The notes beneath the pieces are model-generated. The model saw only the letters and a program-made list of their open reading frames with translations, did not search any database and was not told the origin of the DNA. Shown here in pieces: positions 25,509-34,266 of a stretch of DNA of 49,818 nucleotides. Origin of the DNA: Longilinea sp035560795 (GTDB lineage Bacteria > Chloroflexota > Anaerolineae > Anaerolineales > Anaerolineaceae); NCBI GenBank assembly GCA_035560795.1, contig DATMYV010000014.1, positions 1 to 49,818 on the forward strand. Reading direction: 5' to 3'. Each line of letters starts with the position of its first letter. Position 1 is the first letter of the stretch. The translations under genes and the position numbers were made by a program.

Positions 25509-27554
25509 ATGGATTTTAAACTGCACGCTCCTTATGAACCAACGGGCGACCAGCCTGAAGCAATACGGCAATTGGTGGCTGGAGTTCAAGCGGGACTCAA
25601 ACATCAAGTGTTGTTGGGGGCAACGGGCACAGGCAAAACCTTTACCATTGCGAATTTGATCGCGCAGACAAAACTGCCCGCCTTGATAATGGCTCATAAC
25701 AAGACTCTTGCTGCTCAGCTTTATGCCGAGTTCAAAGAATTCTTCCCTGAAAATGCGGTTGAGTACTTTGTTTCGTATTATGATTATTACCAGCCTGAAG
25801 CATATGTTCCGCAGCGTGATCTCTACATTGAAAAAGAAACTGAAATTAATGAAGAGATTGACCGCCTGCGATTAGCGGCGACCAAGGCACTGATGTCACG
25901 GCGTGATGTCATCATTGTATCTTCTGTCTCGTGTATTTATGGTCTGGGCGACCCTGCTGCTTACGGCAATGTAGTTATCTCGTTGGAAGTAGGTGCGATT
26001 CACCGCCGAAATGCGTTGCTGCGCCAGCTGGTGGAAAGCCAGTACCAACGAAATGACATGGATTTGCGTCCAGGGGCCTTCCGGGTGCGCGGCGATACCC
26101 TTGAAGTGTTTCCGGCATATGAGGACCGGCTGGCCTACCGCATCACCTTTTTTGGCGATGAAATTGAACGCATCACAACCGTTAATCCGATAACCGGAGA
26201 GATCATGGAAACTCCGGAAAAAATCGATATCTATCCTGCAAAACATTACATTGCTCAGGAAGACCGGCTTAAGAAAGCAATTGGCGATATTGAAGCAGAA
26301 CTTGAACAACAACTGGCTTACTTTAAAGCGAATGACAAATTTTTGGAAGCTCAGCGCATTGAGCAACGAACCCGCTACGATTTGGAAATGCTGCGCGAAG
26401 TGGGCTATTGTTCAGGCATAGAGAATTATTCACGCCATCTGGACCAACGTGTGCCGGGCTCAGCCCCATGGACGTTAATTGATTACCTGCCAAGTGAATA
26501 CCTGCTGGTCTTGGATGAATCACACATGACCGTACCGCAGGTGCGCGGCATGTACAACGGAGACCGCAATCGGAAAACGACATTGGTGGAATATGGCTTC
26601 CGACTTCCTTCCGCCGTAGATAACCGCCCGTTGAAATTTGATGAATTTGAGCAGCACATGGGATACGTTGTTTACACCTCAGCGACCCCAGGACCTTACG
26701 AGCTGGGGCGGAACCAGCAGCTCGTCGAACAGATTATCCGGCCGACCGGTCTGCTTGATCCCCAGGTCGAGGTGCGTCCGACGCAAGGGCAGGTGGATGA
26801 TCTTGTAAAGGAAATTCGCCAGCGCACCGAACAGGGTGAACGCGTTCTGGTCACCACCTTGACCAAACGTATGTCTGAGGATTTGACGGATTATCTGATG
26901 GAGTTGGGCATAAAGGTTCACTATTTGCACTCCGAGGTTGAGACCCTGGAGCGAATTGGCATTCTGCGTGATTTACGGATGGGCGTTTTTGATGTGCTGG
27001 TGGGGATTAACCTCCTGCGTGAAGGCCTCGACCTGCCGGAAGTCTCGCTGATTGGAATTCTCGATGCGGACAAGGAAGGTTTTCTGCGTTCGAGTACTGC
27101 GCTCATCCAAACGATTGGCCGCGCAGCCAGGAACGTGAATGGCAAGGTCATTATGTACGCCGATCGGATGACCGATTCGATGGCGATGGCAATCGGAGAA
27201 ACGAACCGCAGGCGCGCCAAACAGAAGAAATACAATGATGATCATGGCATCGAACCAGTAACGATCGTGAAAGCCATTCATGATCTGACTGAACGGTTGG
27301 GTGCCGCCCAAATTGCCGAACCACACGATGCGTATAAAGTGCGGGATGGAAAAGAATCCGGCATTCCCCGCAAGGAAATACAACGCATGATCTCGGAAAT
27401 GGAAAAGGAAATGAAGCAGGCTGCCAAGGACCTGGAATTTGAACGGGCAGCTGTGTTGCGCGATCAGATTTACGGACTGCGCAACTTGATGGCCGAGGAA
27501 TCGGATTTATCTCCCTGGCAGCGCGCAAAAATGCTCGCAGGTGAAGAAGTGTAG
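25509..27554 (+). CDS. uvrB: Excinuclease ABC subunit B
   Basis: This 681-residue helicase-like subunit of the UvrABC nucleotide-excision repair complex verifies DNA damage and loads UvrC. Walker A is GATGTGKT (37-44). The damage-probing beta-hairpin region YYDYYQPEAYVPQRD is near 92-106. SF2 motifs continue through LDESHMT and IGRAARN. A C-terminal UVR motif (IQRMISEMEKEMKQAAKDL, about 625-655) binds UvrA and UvrC. The length is normal. ATG at 25509 follows AAAGAGG. Together with mfd it forms a repair cluster; uvrA and uvrC are not in this window. Confidence 0.97.
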   Translation: MDFKLHAPYEPTGDQPEAIRQLVAGVQAGLKHQVLLGATGTGKTFTIANLIAQTKLPALIMAHNKTLAAQLYAEFKEFFPENAVEYFVSYYDYYQPEAYVPQRDLYIEKETEINEEIDRLRLAATKALMSRRDVIIVSSVSCIYGLGDPAAYGNVVISLEVGAIHRRNALLRQLVESQYQRNDMDLRPGAFRVRGDTLEVFPAYEDRLAYRITFFGDEIERITTVNPITGEIMETPEKIDIYPAKHYIAQEDRLKKAIGDIEAELEQQLAYFKANDKFLEAQRIEQRTRYDLEMLREVGYCSGIENYSRHLDQRVPGSAPWTLIDYLPSEYLLVLDESHMTVPQVRGMYNGDRNRKTTLVEYGFRLPSAVDNRPLKFDEFEQHMGYVVYTSATPGPYELGRNQQLVEQIIRPTGLLDPQVEVRPTQGQVDDLVKEIRQRTEQGERVLVTTLTKRMSEDLTDYLMELGIKVHYLHSEVETLERIGILRDLRMGVFDVLVGINLLREGLDLPEVSLIGILDADKEGFLRSSTALIQTIGRAARNVNGKVIMYADRMTDSMAMAIGETNRRRAKQKKYNDDHGIEPVTIVKAIHDLTERLGAAQIAEPHDAYKVRDGKESGIPRKEIQRMISEMEKEMKQAAKDLEFERAAVLRDQIYGLRNLMAEESDLSPWQRAKMLAGEEV

Positions 27555-27580
27555 TCGTTATTAAGTAAGGCAATTAACCA

Positions 27581-27600
27581 AGCCCTGAAAAGGGCTTTTT
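27581..27600 (+). terminator. Terminator of uvrB
   Basis: AGCCCT (27581-27586), loop GAAA, AGGGCT (27591-27596), then TTTT and CTT. Short stem with a stable tetraloop. The stop of the convergent acylphosphatase gene is 2 nt further on. Confidence 0.82.
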
Positions 27601-27601
27601 C

Positions 27602-27895
27602 TTATTCTGATGGGGCAACGTTAAAGCGCTTGAAAACCTGACTGGCAGGGTTCCATTCAACTTTTACGTCGGAAACAAAGGATGAAGGCGATCCACGTCT
27701 AAGGGCTGCCAAAAAGGTTTCCAGGGTATCGCGGCTGCCCTCCGCAAGCACTTCGACACGTCCATCCATTTTATTTCGCACCCAGCCTGTCAGATTAAGC
27801 TCTTCAGCAACCATCTTTACAAAATAACGAAATCCAACCCCCTGGACACGACCATCTACGATTGCATGTAATTGAATCGAATCCTCAGGAATCAA
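27602..27895 (-). CDS. acyP: Acylphosphatase
   Basis: This 97-residue enzyme hydrolyses acyl phosphates. The family signatures are present: GRVQGVGFRYFVK with the phosphate-binding loop and catalytic Arg, then GWVRNKMDGRVEVLAEG with the catalytic Asn. The start is TTG at 27895, with AGGAG 8 nt upstream; this gives the normal family length. Longer frames toward 28042 only read the preceding gene in another frame. The TTG overlaps the TGA of the upstream peptidase gene by 4 nt (TTGA), so translation is coupled. Last gene of a minus-strand run that includes a HEAT-repeat protein and a peptidase. Confidence 0.92.
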   Translation of the reverse strand: MIPEDSIQLHAIVDGRVQGVGFRYFVKMVAEELNLTGWVRNKMDGRVEVLAEGSRDTLETFLAALRRGSPSSFVSDVKVEWNPASQVFKRFNVAPSE

Positions 27896-29085
27896 AAGGG
27901 TTTCTCCTGCCGTTTGGGGCGAACAAATATTAAAACCAACACCAACGGTACGATGATAACAAGAAGCACGACCAACAGATATGGAGAAAGTGTTTTCAAT
28001 GCCTGGCTGGATGGACTGACAGAATTGTTTGTTTGCAGCCAATCATTTTGAATTTGAAGGGTAGATTTACCCAGGGCAGCCTGTACGCCTTCTTCACATC
28101 CCATGCCAGTCTGGTATTGGCGCATCAAGTTTGTCAGCCCGGTACTGCCATAAGTCCGATAAATGTACCGCACGAAGGACGTGGACTGCGCATAGGCAAG
28201 GTAAGCGTCGCTTGCTTCCCGCGGGAATGCGCTGCACAAGTCCGAAAAAGAAAGCAACTCGCCATTTTTAATGGCACTATCCAGGACGCGTTGATAATCT
28301 GCATCAGGGTAAAGCTCGGCAATAGAGGCGGTCCCTTCCTTCAGCCAGACTGGCGTGTTATTGTATTGCTTTCCCACCAGGTTGTATTCGAGGATGTGCA
28401 TCAGTTCGTGAGGCAGTTGGCGTTCCAGCTCCAGTGCCTGGTCGGGACCCTGGGTGATCGAAAGGAGAATAACGCCGAGGTCAGGGCTGGCGTGACCGGC
28501 AACCCAATTCTCGGAAAGTCCGAGTAAAGCGCTTTGTAATGTCTCTGCATTGGGGTAAATATAGATCTTCAAAGGCAGGGTGGGTGCGACTGGTAATATT
28601 TTTTGGGCAGCATCCAATGAAGATTTGGCCGTGTTCATGACCTTTTGGCCAAAGGTCAACTCGTCATCCTGCCAATGTATCTCGAAATATTCATTTGAGA
28701 GTGATTTCCATTCAACCCGGTTATCGATGTAGTCAAACCAATAGGAAGGGGTTGTTATTTCACCGCTTTTTGTCATAAGGCGGAACCAGTAATATGTGTG
28801 ACTAAATGGCCGAAGTGGATGGAGACTCAGATCGTATGTATAGTGAATTTCTCCCGCTGAATTCCAGTTCAATTCTTCAATACGGGTATTTTCCCCTTCC
28901 GATTGAATCATCAAATAAGCCTGATCGACCTCTTCAACAGGAGTCAGACGGGCTTGAAAGGTGACGTTTTTGCCGTAAACATAATCAGCAGCCACGTCCT
29001 GAACGTCTACTTGAGCGGACCTTGGTTGAAATCCAATGCCAAGCCAGTTTACAACCATTAGTATGACGATCAACCCCAAACGCAT
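27892..29085 (-). CDS. Secreted membrane-anchored gluzincin peptidase (peptidase MA-like)
   Basis: This 397-residue metalloprotease-like protein has an N-terminal signal peptide (MRLGLIVILMVVNWLGIGF). A beta-rich region follows (about 25-120). The zinc domain has HELMH (226-230), and WLKEGTA supplies the third ligand (Glu250), the gluzincin layout. A C-terminal helix with a basic tail (LLVVLLVIIVPLVLVLIFVRPKRQ) anchors it. It should thus be an outward-facing protease tethered to the membrane. ATG at 29085 follows GGGGG by 5 nt. It lies 30 nt after the HEAT-repeat gene and overlaps acyP by 4 nt. Substrates are unknown. Confidence 0.85.
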   Translation of the reverse strand: MRLGLIVILMVVNWLGIGFQPRSAQVDVQDVAADYVYGKNVTFQARLTPVEEVDQAYLMIQSEGENTRIEELNWNSAGEIHYTYDLSLHPLRPFSHTYYWFRLMTKSGEITTPSYWFDYIDNRVEWKSLSNEYFEIHWQDDELTFGQKVMNTAKSSLDAAQKILPVAPTLPLKIYIYPNAETLQSALLGLSENWVAGHASPDLGVILLSITQGPDQALELERQLPHELMHILEYNLVGKQYNNTPVWLKEGTASIAELYPDADYQRVLDSAIKNGELLSFSDLCSAFPREASDAYLAYAQSTSFVRYIYRTYGSTGLTNLMRQYQTGMGCEEGVQAALGKSTLQIQNDWLQTNNSVSPSSQALKTLSPYLLVVLLVIIVPLVLVLIFVRPKRQEKPF

Positions 29086-29115
29086 ATTTCCCCCAAATCA
29101 AACGACGCGACCCAA

Positions 29116-30201
29116 TTATTCGTCGTCTTCTTCGTCCTCATCATTTGGATCGATGTCAAATTCAATTTCATCGTCCTCTTCGTCATCTTCCTGGCTGTCG
29201 TTCGGAGTATCGCTGACCTGAAATTTTGCATGGCGGGCCGGAGAAAAATCCATCAATTCAAAGTTATCCAACCCCTGCTTGAAGTCCAGATTGTCGATGG
29301 CAGTTTGAATGAATTCTGTTTCCTCATCGTCTTCAGCCATTGCCAGCAATTTATCCAATGCGCCGGCAACCTGCTCGCCCCCAATTTGCGAAAGCGACCA
29401 GGCAACTGTACTGCGTAGGTCTGCATCATCTATGCCAGTTTTGACCATTTGCAAAAGGAATTTTCGAGCAGAAACCAATTCCAACATTCCTGCTGCCCGG
29501 ATAGCTTCGAGTTGGACTTCAGCTTCATGATGGTCAAGCATTTGTATGACATTTGACGCCCAGCGTTCATCGGTTGAACGCCCCATGGCAAACAAGGCGC
29601 TCGCTATCCAAGCAAAATCGCCAGAGTCGAAGGCATTCTGTATCAAAGGAATTACTTCATCCCGGCCGGAATAACCGAGCGATTCCAATGCGCGGCGCCG
29701 CACCAGCTTGACTTCGCCACTCTCAACTGTTTGAAGTAAAGTATCCTCTATTACACGGTGTAACTCTGCTGGAATTTCTCCGAGTTCTCCCAGGTAGACA
29801 TACTGGCCCAGGATTGAGGCACTCTGTGCACGAACAATTTCATCAGGATCTCTCTCTAATAGAAGCTGGTAAACAGCTACAAGATCCTTGCCTTGATAAT
29901 CCCACAGGAGACGAATCGCACCCGCCCGGACTGGAGGATGCGAATCGGCAATAGCGACGCGGGCAATTTCCTCAAATGAAAGGAGCGTATCTGAGTCATA
30001 TAGATCCTCAAGATCTTCAATCAGGGCTGCCCGGCGTCCTTCTGGTATTTTTTCCCAAATATCTTTAAGCGATTTCAAATCAGCACCAGCCAGATCCGAA
30101 AACCGGTGCAAATAAACAGGTGGAAATACCTTGGAGGTATCTAATAGAGCTTCCAGGATGGACTTAAAAGGATCTGCTTTCTTCGGAAGTGCTTCTGTCA
30201 T
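29116..30201 (-). CDS. HEAT-repeat protein with acidic tail
   Basis: This 361-residue alpha-solenoid has repeated HEAT or PBS-lyase-type units: PPVRAGAIRLLWDY, DEIVRAQSASILGQY, VKLVRRRALESLGYSG, AEVQLEAIRAAGML and DLRSTVAWSLSQIGGEQV, roughly residues 80-310. The tail is strongly acidic (EEDDEIEFDIDPNDEDEEDD). There is no signal peptide or membrane helix, so it is cytoplasmic and probably a protein-binding scaffold. It lies 18 nt after the site-2 protease gene and 30 nt before the gluzincin gene, on the same strand. A role in regulating the membrane protease is only suggested by position. Confidence 0.82.
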   Translation of the reverse strand: MTEALPKKADPFKSILEALLDTSKVFPPVYLHRFSDLAGADLKSLKDIWEKIPEGRRAALIEDLEDLYDSDTLLSFEEIARVAIADSHPPVRAGAIRLLWDYQGKDLVAVYQLLLERDPDEIVRAQSASILGQYVYLGELGEIPAELHRVIEDTLLQTVESGEVKLVRRRALESLGYSGRDEVIPLIQNAFDSGDFAWIASALFAMGRSTDERWASNVIQMLDHHEAEVQLEAIRAAGMLELVSARKFLLQMVKTGIDDADLRSTVAWSLSQIGGEQVAGALDKLLAMAEDDEETEFIQTAIDNLDFKQGLDNFELMDFSPARHAKFQVSDTPNDSQEDDEEDDEIEFDIDPNDEDEEDDE

Positions 30202-30219
30202 TGACGACCTACCTCAGGA

Positions 30220-31308
30220 TTAAGGTAAAACAATCGGGTTGAGGATGTCCTGGGCAGTTATCACAACCATTAAGAGAAGCAACAGGGCAAACCCGACGAA
30301 ATGAACCATGTTTTCATACTTGGCAGGCACACGTTTGCGCAGAATCAATTCAGGCAAGACGAATAGCATCCGTCCGCCGTCAAGTGCTGGTAGGGGTAAT
30401 AAGTTCGTGATTCCCAGCGCTATCGAGATATTCGCCAACAACCAAATGGTATTTACCGTGGCAGCAGGCGTAGAGGAGCCCGTGTTTTCCTGGTCAATCT
30501 GACGCGCTTGCGAATAGATATTGTACATGCCTACCGGGCCGACAAAGCGGGCTTGATCGCCAGAGACCGTGCCCTTGAGTAAACGGACCGGTAATGAAAC
30601 CAGTTCCTTGGCTTGATATCCGGCCATTTTCAAAGCCAGTGAAGCCGTTTCGCCAACCGTACCGCTTTTATATGGTACATCCAGGGTCACACCCAACGGT
30701 CCCTGATCGGTCGGGTGATCCTTGCGCGGGACTGCGATTACTGTGATCTGCTGGCCGCCGCGTTGGAGCACGAAAGTCATTTCTTGATCCAACTTAGTTT
30801 GAACTATAGCCTGTAAATCGGCTGCGTTTGCGATGGGTTGTCCATCCGCACTGATGAAAATATCGCCAGCCTGCATGCCGGCTGTTTGGGCAGGGGTGTC
30901 GGCTGAAATGCTAGCAACAAGTACCCTGCCCAGGTCTGGCACGCCAACACGGGCGTAAATCACTGCAAAAAGGAGGACAGCCGTGAGAATGTTCATCAAC
31001 GGGCCGCCAAGCAAAACTAATAACCGTTTAACCGGCGAAGCGCTGGCCATGCCGCCTGGAATCGTCGGGTCATTTTCACCCTTTGGAAGCACGAAGGCGC
31101 CAAATGGAATCCAGTTCAGTGTGAAATCGGTGCCGCCAAGCCGAAACATCCTTAACATGCGCGGTGGCAGACCGAGACCGAATTCCAGAACCTCAATTTT
31201 GAATAATCTTGAGATTAAATAATGTCCCAATTCGTGCAAGACGATCAGGACCCCAAGCGAAAGAATAAACTCAAGGATTCTGAGCAGTGTTGAACCAATT
31301 GCATCCAT
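30220..31308 (-). CDS. Site-2 membrane metalloprotease (RseP/M50 family)
   Basis: This 362-residue intramembrane protease cuts transmembrane segments of its substrates, often anti-sigma factors. Zinc ligands are in HELGH (25-29) in the first helix and LDGGR (309-313) near the end. One PDZ domain lies between (about 110-185: AGMQAGDIFISADGQPI). The family has one or two PDZ domains; one is seen here. ATG at 31308 follows GAGG by 9 nt; the longer frame toward 31509 overlaps the decarboxylase gene and lacks homology. The HEAT-repeat gene follows immediately. The target anti-sigma factor is not in this window. Confidence 0.92.
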   Translation of the reverse strand: MDAIGSTLLRILEFILSLGVLIVLHELGHYLISRLFKIEVLEFGLGLPPRMLRMFRLGGTDFTLNWIPFGAFVLPKGENDPTIPGGMASASPVKRLLVLLGGPLMNILTAVLLFAVIYARVGVPDLGRVLVASISADTPAQTAGMQAGDIFISADGQPIANAADLQAIVQTKLDQEMTFVLQRGGQQITVIAVPRKDHPTDQGPLGVTLDVPYKSGTVGETASLALKMAGYQAKELVSLPVRLLKGTVSGDQARFVGPVGMYNIYSQARQIDQENTGSSTPAATVNTIWLLANISIALGITNLLPLPALDGGRMLFVLPELILRKRVPAKYENMVHFVGFALLLLLMVVITAQDILNPIVLP

Positions 31309-31399
31309 TGCTGTAAACCTCAGCAGTGACCATTTTTTTTGTAAACTGCCTACATTATAACTGTTTTGAAGAGGGCCGTCCAAAAAAATGAGGAGACTC

Positions 31400-32389
31400 T
31401 CATCCTTGCACATCGTTTGCAAACCAAGCCGGTCCACCGACTGGCGCCACCAAAACTTCCTTGACACCCGGGAAAGCAGACAATCGCTTTTGAATAGCAA
31501 GGGAATCATCGATTGGACCTATCACATGAACATTTGGTCCGGCATCCAAGGTGTAAGCTGCTTTTAAACCATCCTTACGCCAGATCTGGATTGACTTCAT
31601 CAGGGCAAGCGAGGCAGGTTCCCAATAGAATAAAGCTGGCCGTGATGTCATCATCACAGCATGCATTAAATTGCTGTCTTCCTCCAGGATCATTGCAAGC
31701 GATGCAAAATCCCGGTTCAAAATTGCAGTACGGCAGTAATCCAGCCGGCCGGGTGTATCGGCGACACGCGCAAATTGAAGCGGACTCGTTTCGGCCAGCG
31801 CGTGTCCTTCGGTTGAACCTACCGGCTTGTGCACGGTACGCACGATCGCGACGTGATCGACCAGAGCCCAATGCTGCGGCGAGGCAAAACTGGAAGCGTA
31901 AGAATCAGAATCGCTGCTCCCCATATGCCATTCAACGAAACCGCCCGGCACCGAACGGCAAGCCGAACCGGACCCGGTGCGGGCCAGGCGGGATAAGGCG
32001 GGTTCATCCAGATCCAGACCGATGGCTCGCGAGGCTGCCAGGCTGAGGGAAGCAAATGCGGCTGCGGAGGAAGCAATGCCCGCCCCGGTTGGAAAATTGT
32101 TTTCGCTATTCACCCGTGCAAACCACGCTTTACCGGCAAGCGCGCGAACCCGGTTGAGAAAGAGTTCCACACGCTGCAGACCCGGGCCGGAGACAGGTTG
32201 ATGATTGATTGTCAAGGCATCTTTTACAAAAACCGGTGAAAATTCAACAGTAGTCCGTGTTTCCAACCCGGCCAGATTCATGGAAATCGATCCATTGGAA
32301 GGCAGGCGCAGTTGCTGGTCGCGGTTGCCCCAGTACTTGATGAATGCGATGTTCGGATTTGAGACAGCGGTGGCTAACATTTCCGGCAT
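31400..32389 (-). CDS. mvaD: Diphosphomevalonate decarboxylase-like GHMP enzyme
   Basis: This 329-residue enzyme of the mevalonate pathway makes an isopentenyl phosphate by ATP-dependent decarboxylation. The hallmarks are present: NIAFIKYWG with Lys18, the ATP loop NFPTGAGIASSAAAFASL (98-115), GSGSACRSVPGGFVEW with the active-site Arg145, and YTLDAGPN with the catalytic Asp. Position 22, normally Lys in KYWGK, is Asn here. In classic enzymes that Lys contacts the substrate diphosphate. The protein may therefore act on mevalonate 5-phosphate, as reported for a Roseiflexus relative; this is inference. ATG at 32389 follows AGGAGA by about 10 nt. No other mevalonate gene is nearby. Confidence 0.85.
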   Translation of the reverse strand: MPEMLATAVSNPNIAFIKYWGNRDQQLRLPSNGSISMNLAGLETRTTVEFSPVFVKDALTINHQPVSGPGLQRVELFLNRVRALAGKAWFARVNSENNFPTGAGIASSAAAFASLSLAASRAIGLDLDEPALSRLARTGSGSACRSVPGGFVEWHMGSSDSDSYASSFASPQHWALVDHVAIVRTVHKPVGSTEGHALAETSPLQFARVADTPGRLDYCRTAILNRDFASLAMILEEDSNLMHAVMMTSRPALFYWEPASLALMKSIQIWRKDGLKAAYTLDAGPNVHVIGPIDDSLAIQKRLSAFPGVKEVLVAPVGGPAWFANDVQG

Positions 32390-32760
32390 GGCGCAAAATT
32401 CTCCTCGTTGAACGTGACATGTATTTTACATCTTTTCAAATCAGGGATCGGGGTTTCCCCGGAGAATTAGAACAGGCTGTAGGTGAAAAAAGGGATCCTG
32501 GCGGGAGATGCATGCTTTTGTTATTAATCGCCGATCAGAAGCGGCCGATAATCGGAAGATTGCAGGATTGCAGTCAATCGGCCGGCAATATTCTTCCTTT
32601 ATAGTTGGATTGCATTTTTCGTTGACTGGTTCATCCTCCAGAATCCTAGCGGAAACATAAATGTTTACCAGGAAGTGGGTATTGTAATTCGCGAAACCAA
32701 TAATGTATAATTTAGATTACATTAGTATAAAATTATCGAATAATTTGTAATAGAGGCAAA
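32390..32760. other. Divergent intergenic region
   Basis: The region lies between mvaD (minus) and the FAD enzyme (plus). Apart from the promoter at 32682-32711 no RNA or protein gene is recognised. The part next to mvaD is less AT-rich than the part next to the FAD gene. Confidence 0.4.
32682..32711 (+). promoter_or_regulatory. Promoter of the FAD enzyme gene
   Basis: TTGTAA (32682-32687), an 18-bp spacer and TATAAT (32706-32711). The start site should be near 32718, giving a leader of about 43 nt that ends in AGAGGCAAA before the ATG at 32761. Confidence 0.65.
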
Positions 32761-34149
32761 ATGATCGAAAAACATAGAGAAACCGCTGGGCATAACAATC
32801 ACTTGGATGCTTTCGGTAAAGGATTCGAGGATTGGGCGCAACTGATATCATTCCATCCGCGCTTGTTTTTTAAACCGCAGAGTATCGAAGCGCTAAAAGG
32901 TTTCCTACTCAGTGTTTATCAAGGACCATTTGAAGGGATGATTCCACGCGTGCTGGGTAGCATGCATTCCTGTTCGAGAATCTGTGAATCTGACGCGATT
33001 ATCGACGTAGGCGATCTACCGCAAACGATTGAATTCAGTCCTGATTATTCAAGTGTGACCGTGTCGGCCAACTGGCATTTTCATGACTTCCTATTAGCAT
33101 TGAGTCAACATGGCAAGTCGATCACGGCCACGGGCGGCACGGACGAACAAACTTTGGCAGGGATCATTTCCACCAATACCGCCCCCGCCACTCCTCACAC
33201 CACCATTTACGAGCTTCTTCAGTGGGTTGAATACCTGACAATTGATGAGCAGCAGCATGCCATCATAGAAAAACAGATTTCAAAGACCGACCCGGATTTT
33301 CGGGCTGTCATTGGTTCGCTGGGAGCGATGGGCGTCATCACCCGCGTGATGTTTAACCTGGTGGATGAATTATTTTTTGAAACCATACAAAAAATAGTCC
33401 CAATTAACGAAGTCCTCAAAGATTTGGAGAAAACATCAAAGAAATATGATTTCTGGAGGGTGGATTGGGTTCCCGATACTGACAAGGGATTGCTTTGGGC
33501 TGCCAAGATGATACCTTTTGCGAACCCCGCTGGTGATTATAGGGATGACCAGGCTGAAAACATCCTGATCACGATATTTAACGTTCTGGATCGTCTCGAG
33601 TCAGCAGGACCCCTGTTGGACAACAGTATGCGCATATTGTATGGCGGGTTGACGTTGACCTATGGTGAAGTGAAAGCCAGCGGCCCGCTGCGCAACATGC
33701 TGCCGGTCGATCGACGCGCCCCATTGCACGTTGCAATGGCTGAATGGGCTTTCAAACCTTCTGATACTCAGAAACTGTTGGCAGCCTGCCGGGTTTATTT
33801 TGAGCAAAATGGCTGGCCAAACCTGCCAATTGAAATCGAACAGACCAGGACGGATGATTACTACATGTCAGCCTGGAATTGGCCTGGACTGGACTACATC
33901 ATCAAGTTCAACTTTATGTATTTGACTGATGTTTGCAAAACACCCGAAGACAAGCAGGCCATTTATGATCATCTACATGGATTATGGAATTACCTGGTGG
34001 AAACTGGAATTCAGTTTAAAGCTCATTGGGGCAAAATCAACTTTATCGATAGCAATTTCACCTCATTGCATTACCAGTTTGAAGAGTTCAAACCCTTTAT
34101 GAAACCAATGTTCCTTAACCCATACCTTAGGGAGCGTTTTTACAAGTAA
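32761..34149 (+). CDS. FAD-linked oxidoreductase, sugar-lactone oxidase type
   Basis: This 462-residue protein has a PCMH-type FAD-binding domain (about 25-215) followed by an ALO-like C-terminal domain, the layout of L-gulonolactone and D-arabinono-lactone oxidases. The FAD-contact segment is IPRVLGSMHSCSRICESDAI, in place of the usual GSGHSWS; a His stays at the position that in some members binds FAD covalently. Later landmarks are GGTDEQTLAGIISTNT, IGSLGAMGVITRV and C-terminal IQFKAHWGKINF, which resembles the family's HWGK active site. There is no signal peptide. ATG at 32761 follows AGAGG. A monocistronic gene; the true substrate is unknown. Confidence 0.83.
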   Translation: MIEKHRETAGHNNHLDAFGKGFEDWAQLISFHPRLFFKPQSIEALKGFLLSVYQGPFEGMIPRVLGSMHSCSRICESDAIIDVGDLPQTIEFSPDYSSVTVSANWHFHDFLLALSQHGKSITATGGTDEQTLAGIISTNTAPATPHTTIYELLQWVEYLTIDEQQHAIIEKQISKTDPDFRAVIGSLGAMGVITRVMFNLVDELFFETIQKIVPINEVLKDLEKTSKKYDFWRVDWVPDTDKGLLWAAKMIPFANPAGDYRDDQAENILITIFNVLDRLESAGPLLDNSMRILYGGLTLTYGEVKASGPLRNMLPVDRRAPLHVAMAEWAFKPSDTQKLLAACRVYFEQNGWPNLPIEIEQTRTDDYYMSAWNWPGLDYIIKFNFMYLTDVCKTPEDKQAIYDHLHGLWNYLVETGIQFKAHWGKINFIDSNFTSLHYQFEEFKPFMKPMFLNPYLRERFYK

Positions 34150-34266
34150 TCCTGTTGGTTATCACAATTGCACCCAATTTCCGGTTTTTTATCTTGAACG
34201 GTTTCAAGGGTGATGCCTGGCGAGATAAATAGTGGATGAGGGACAAATGGATTTGGTAACTGGAAG

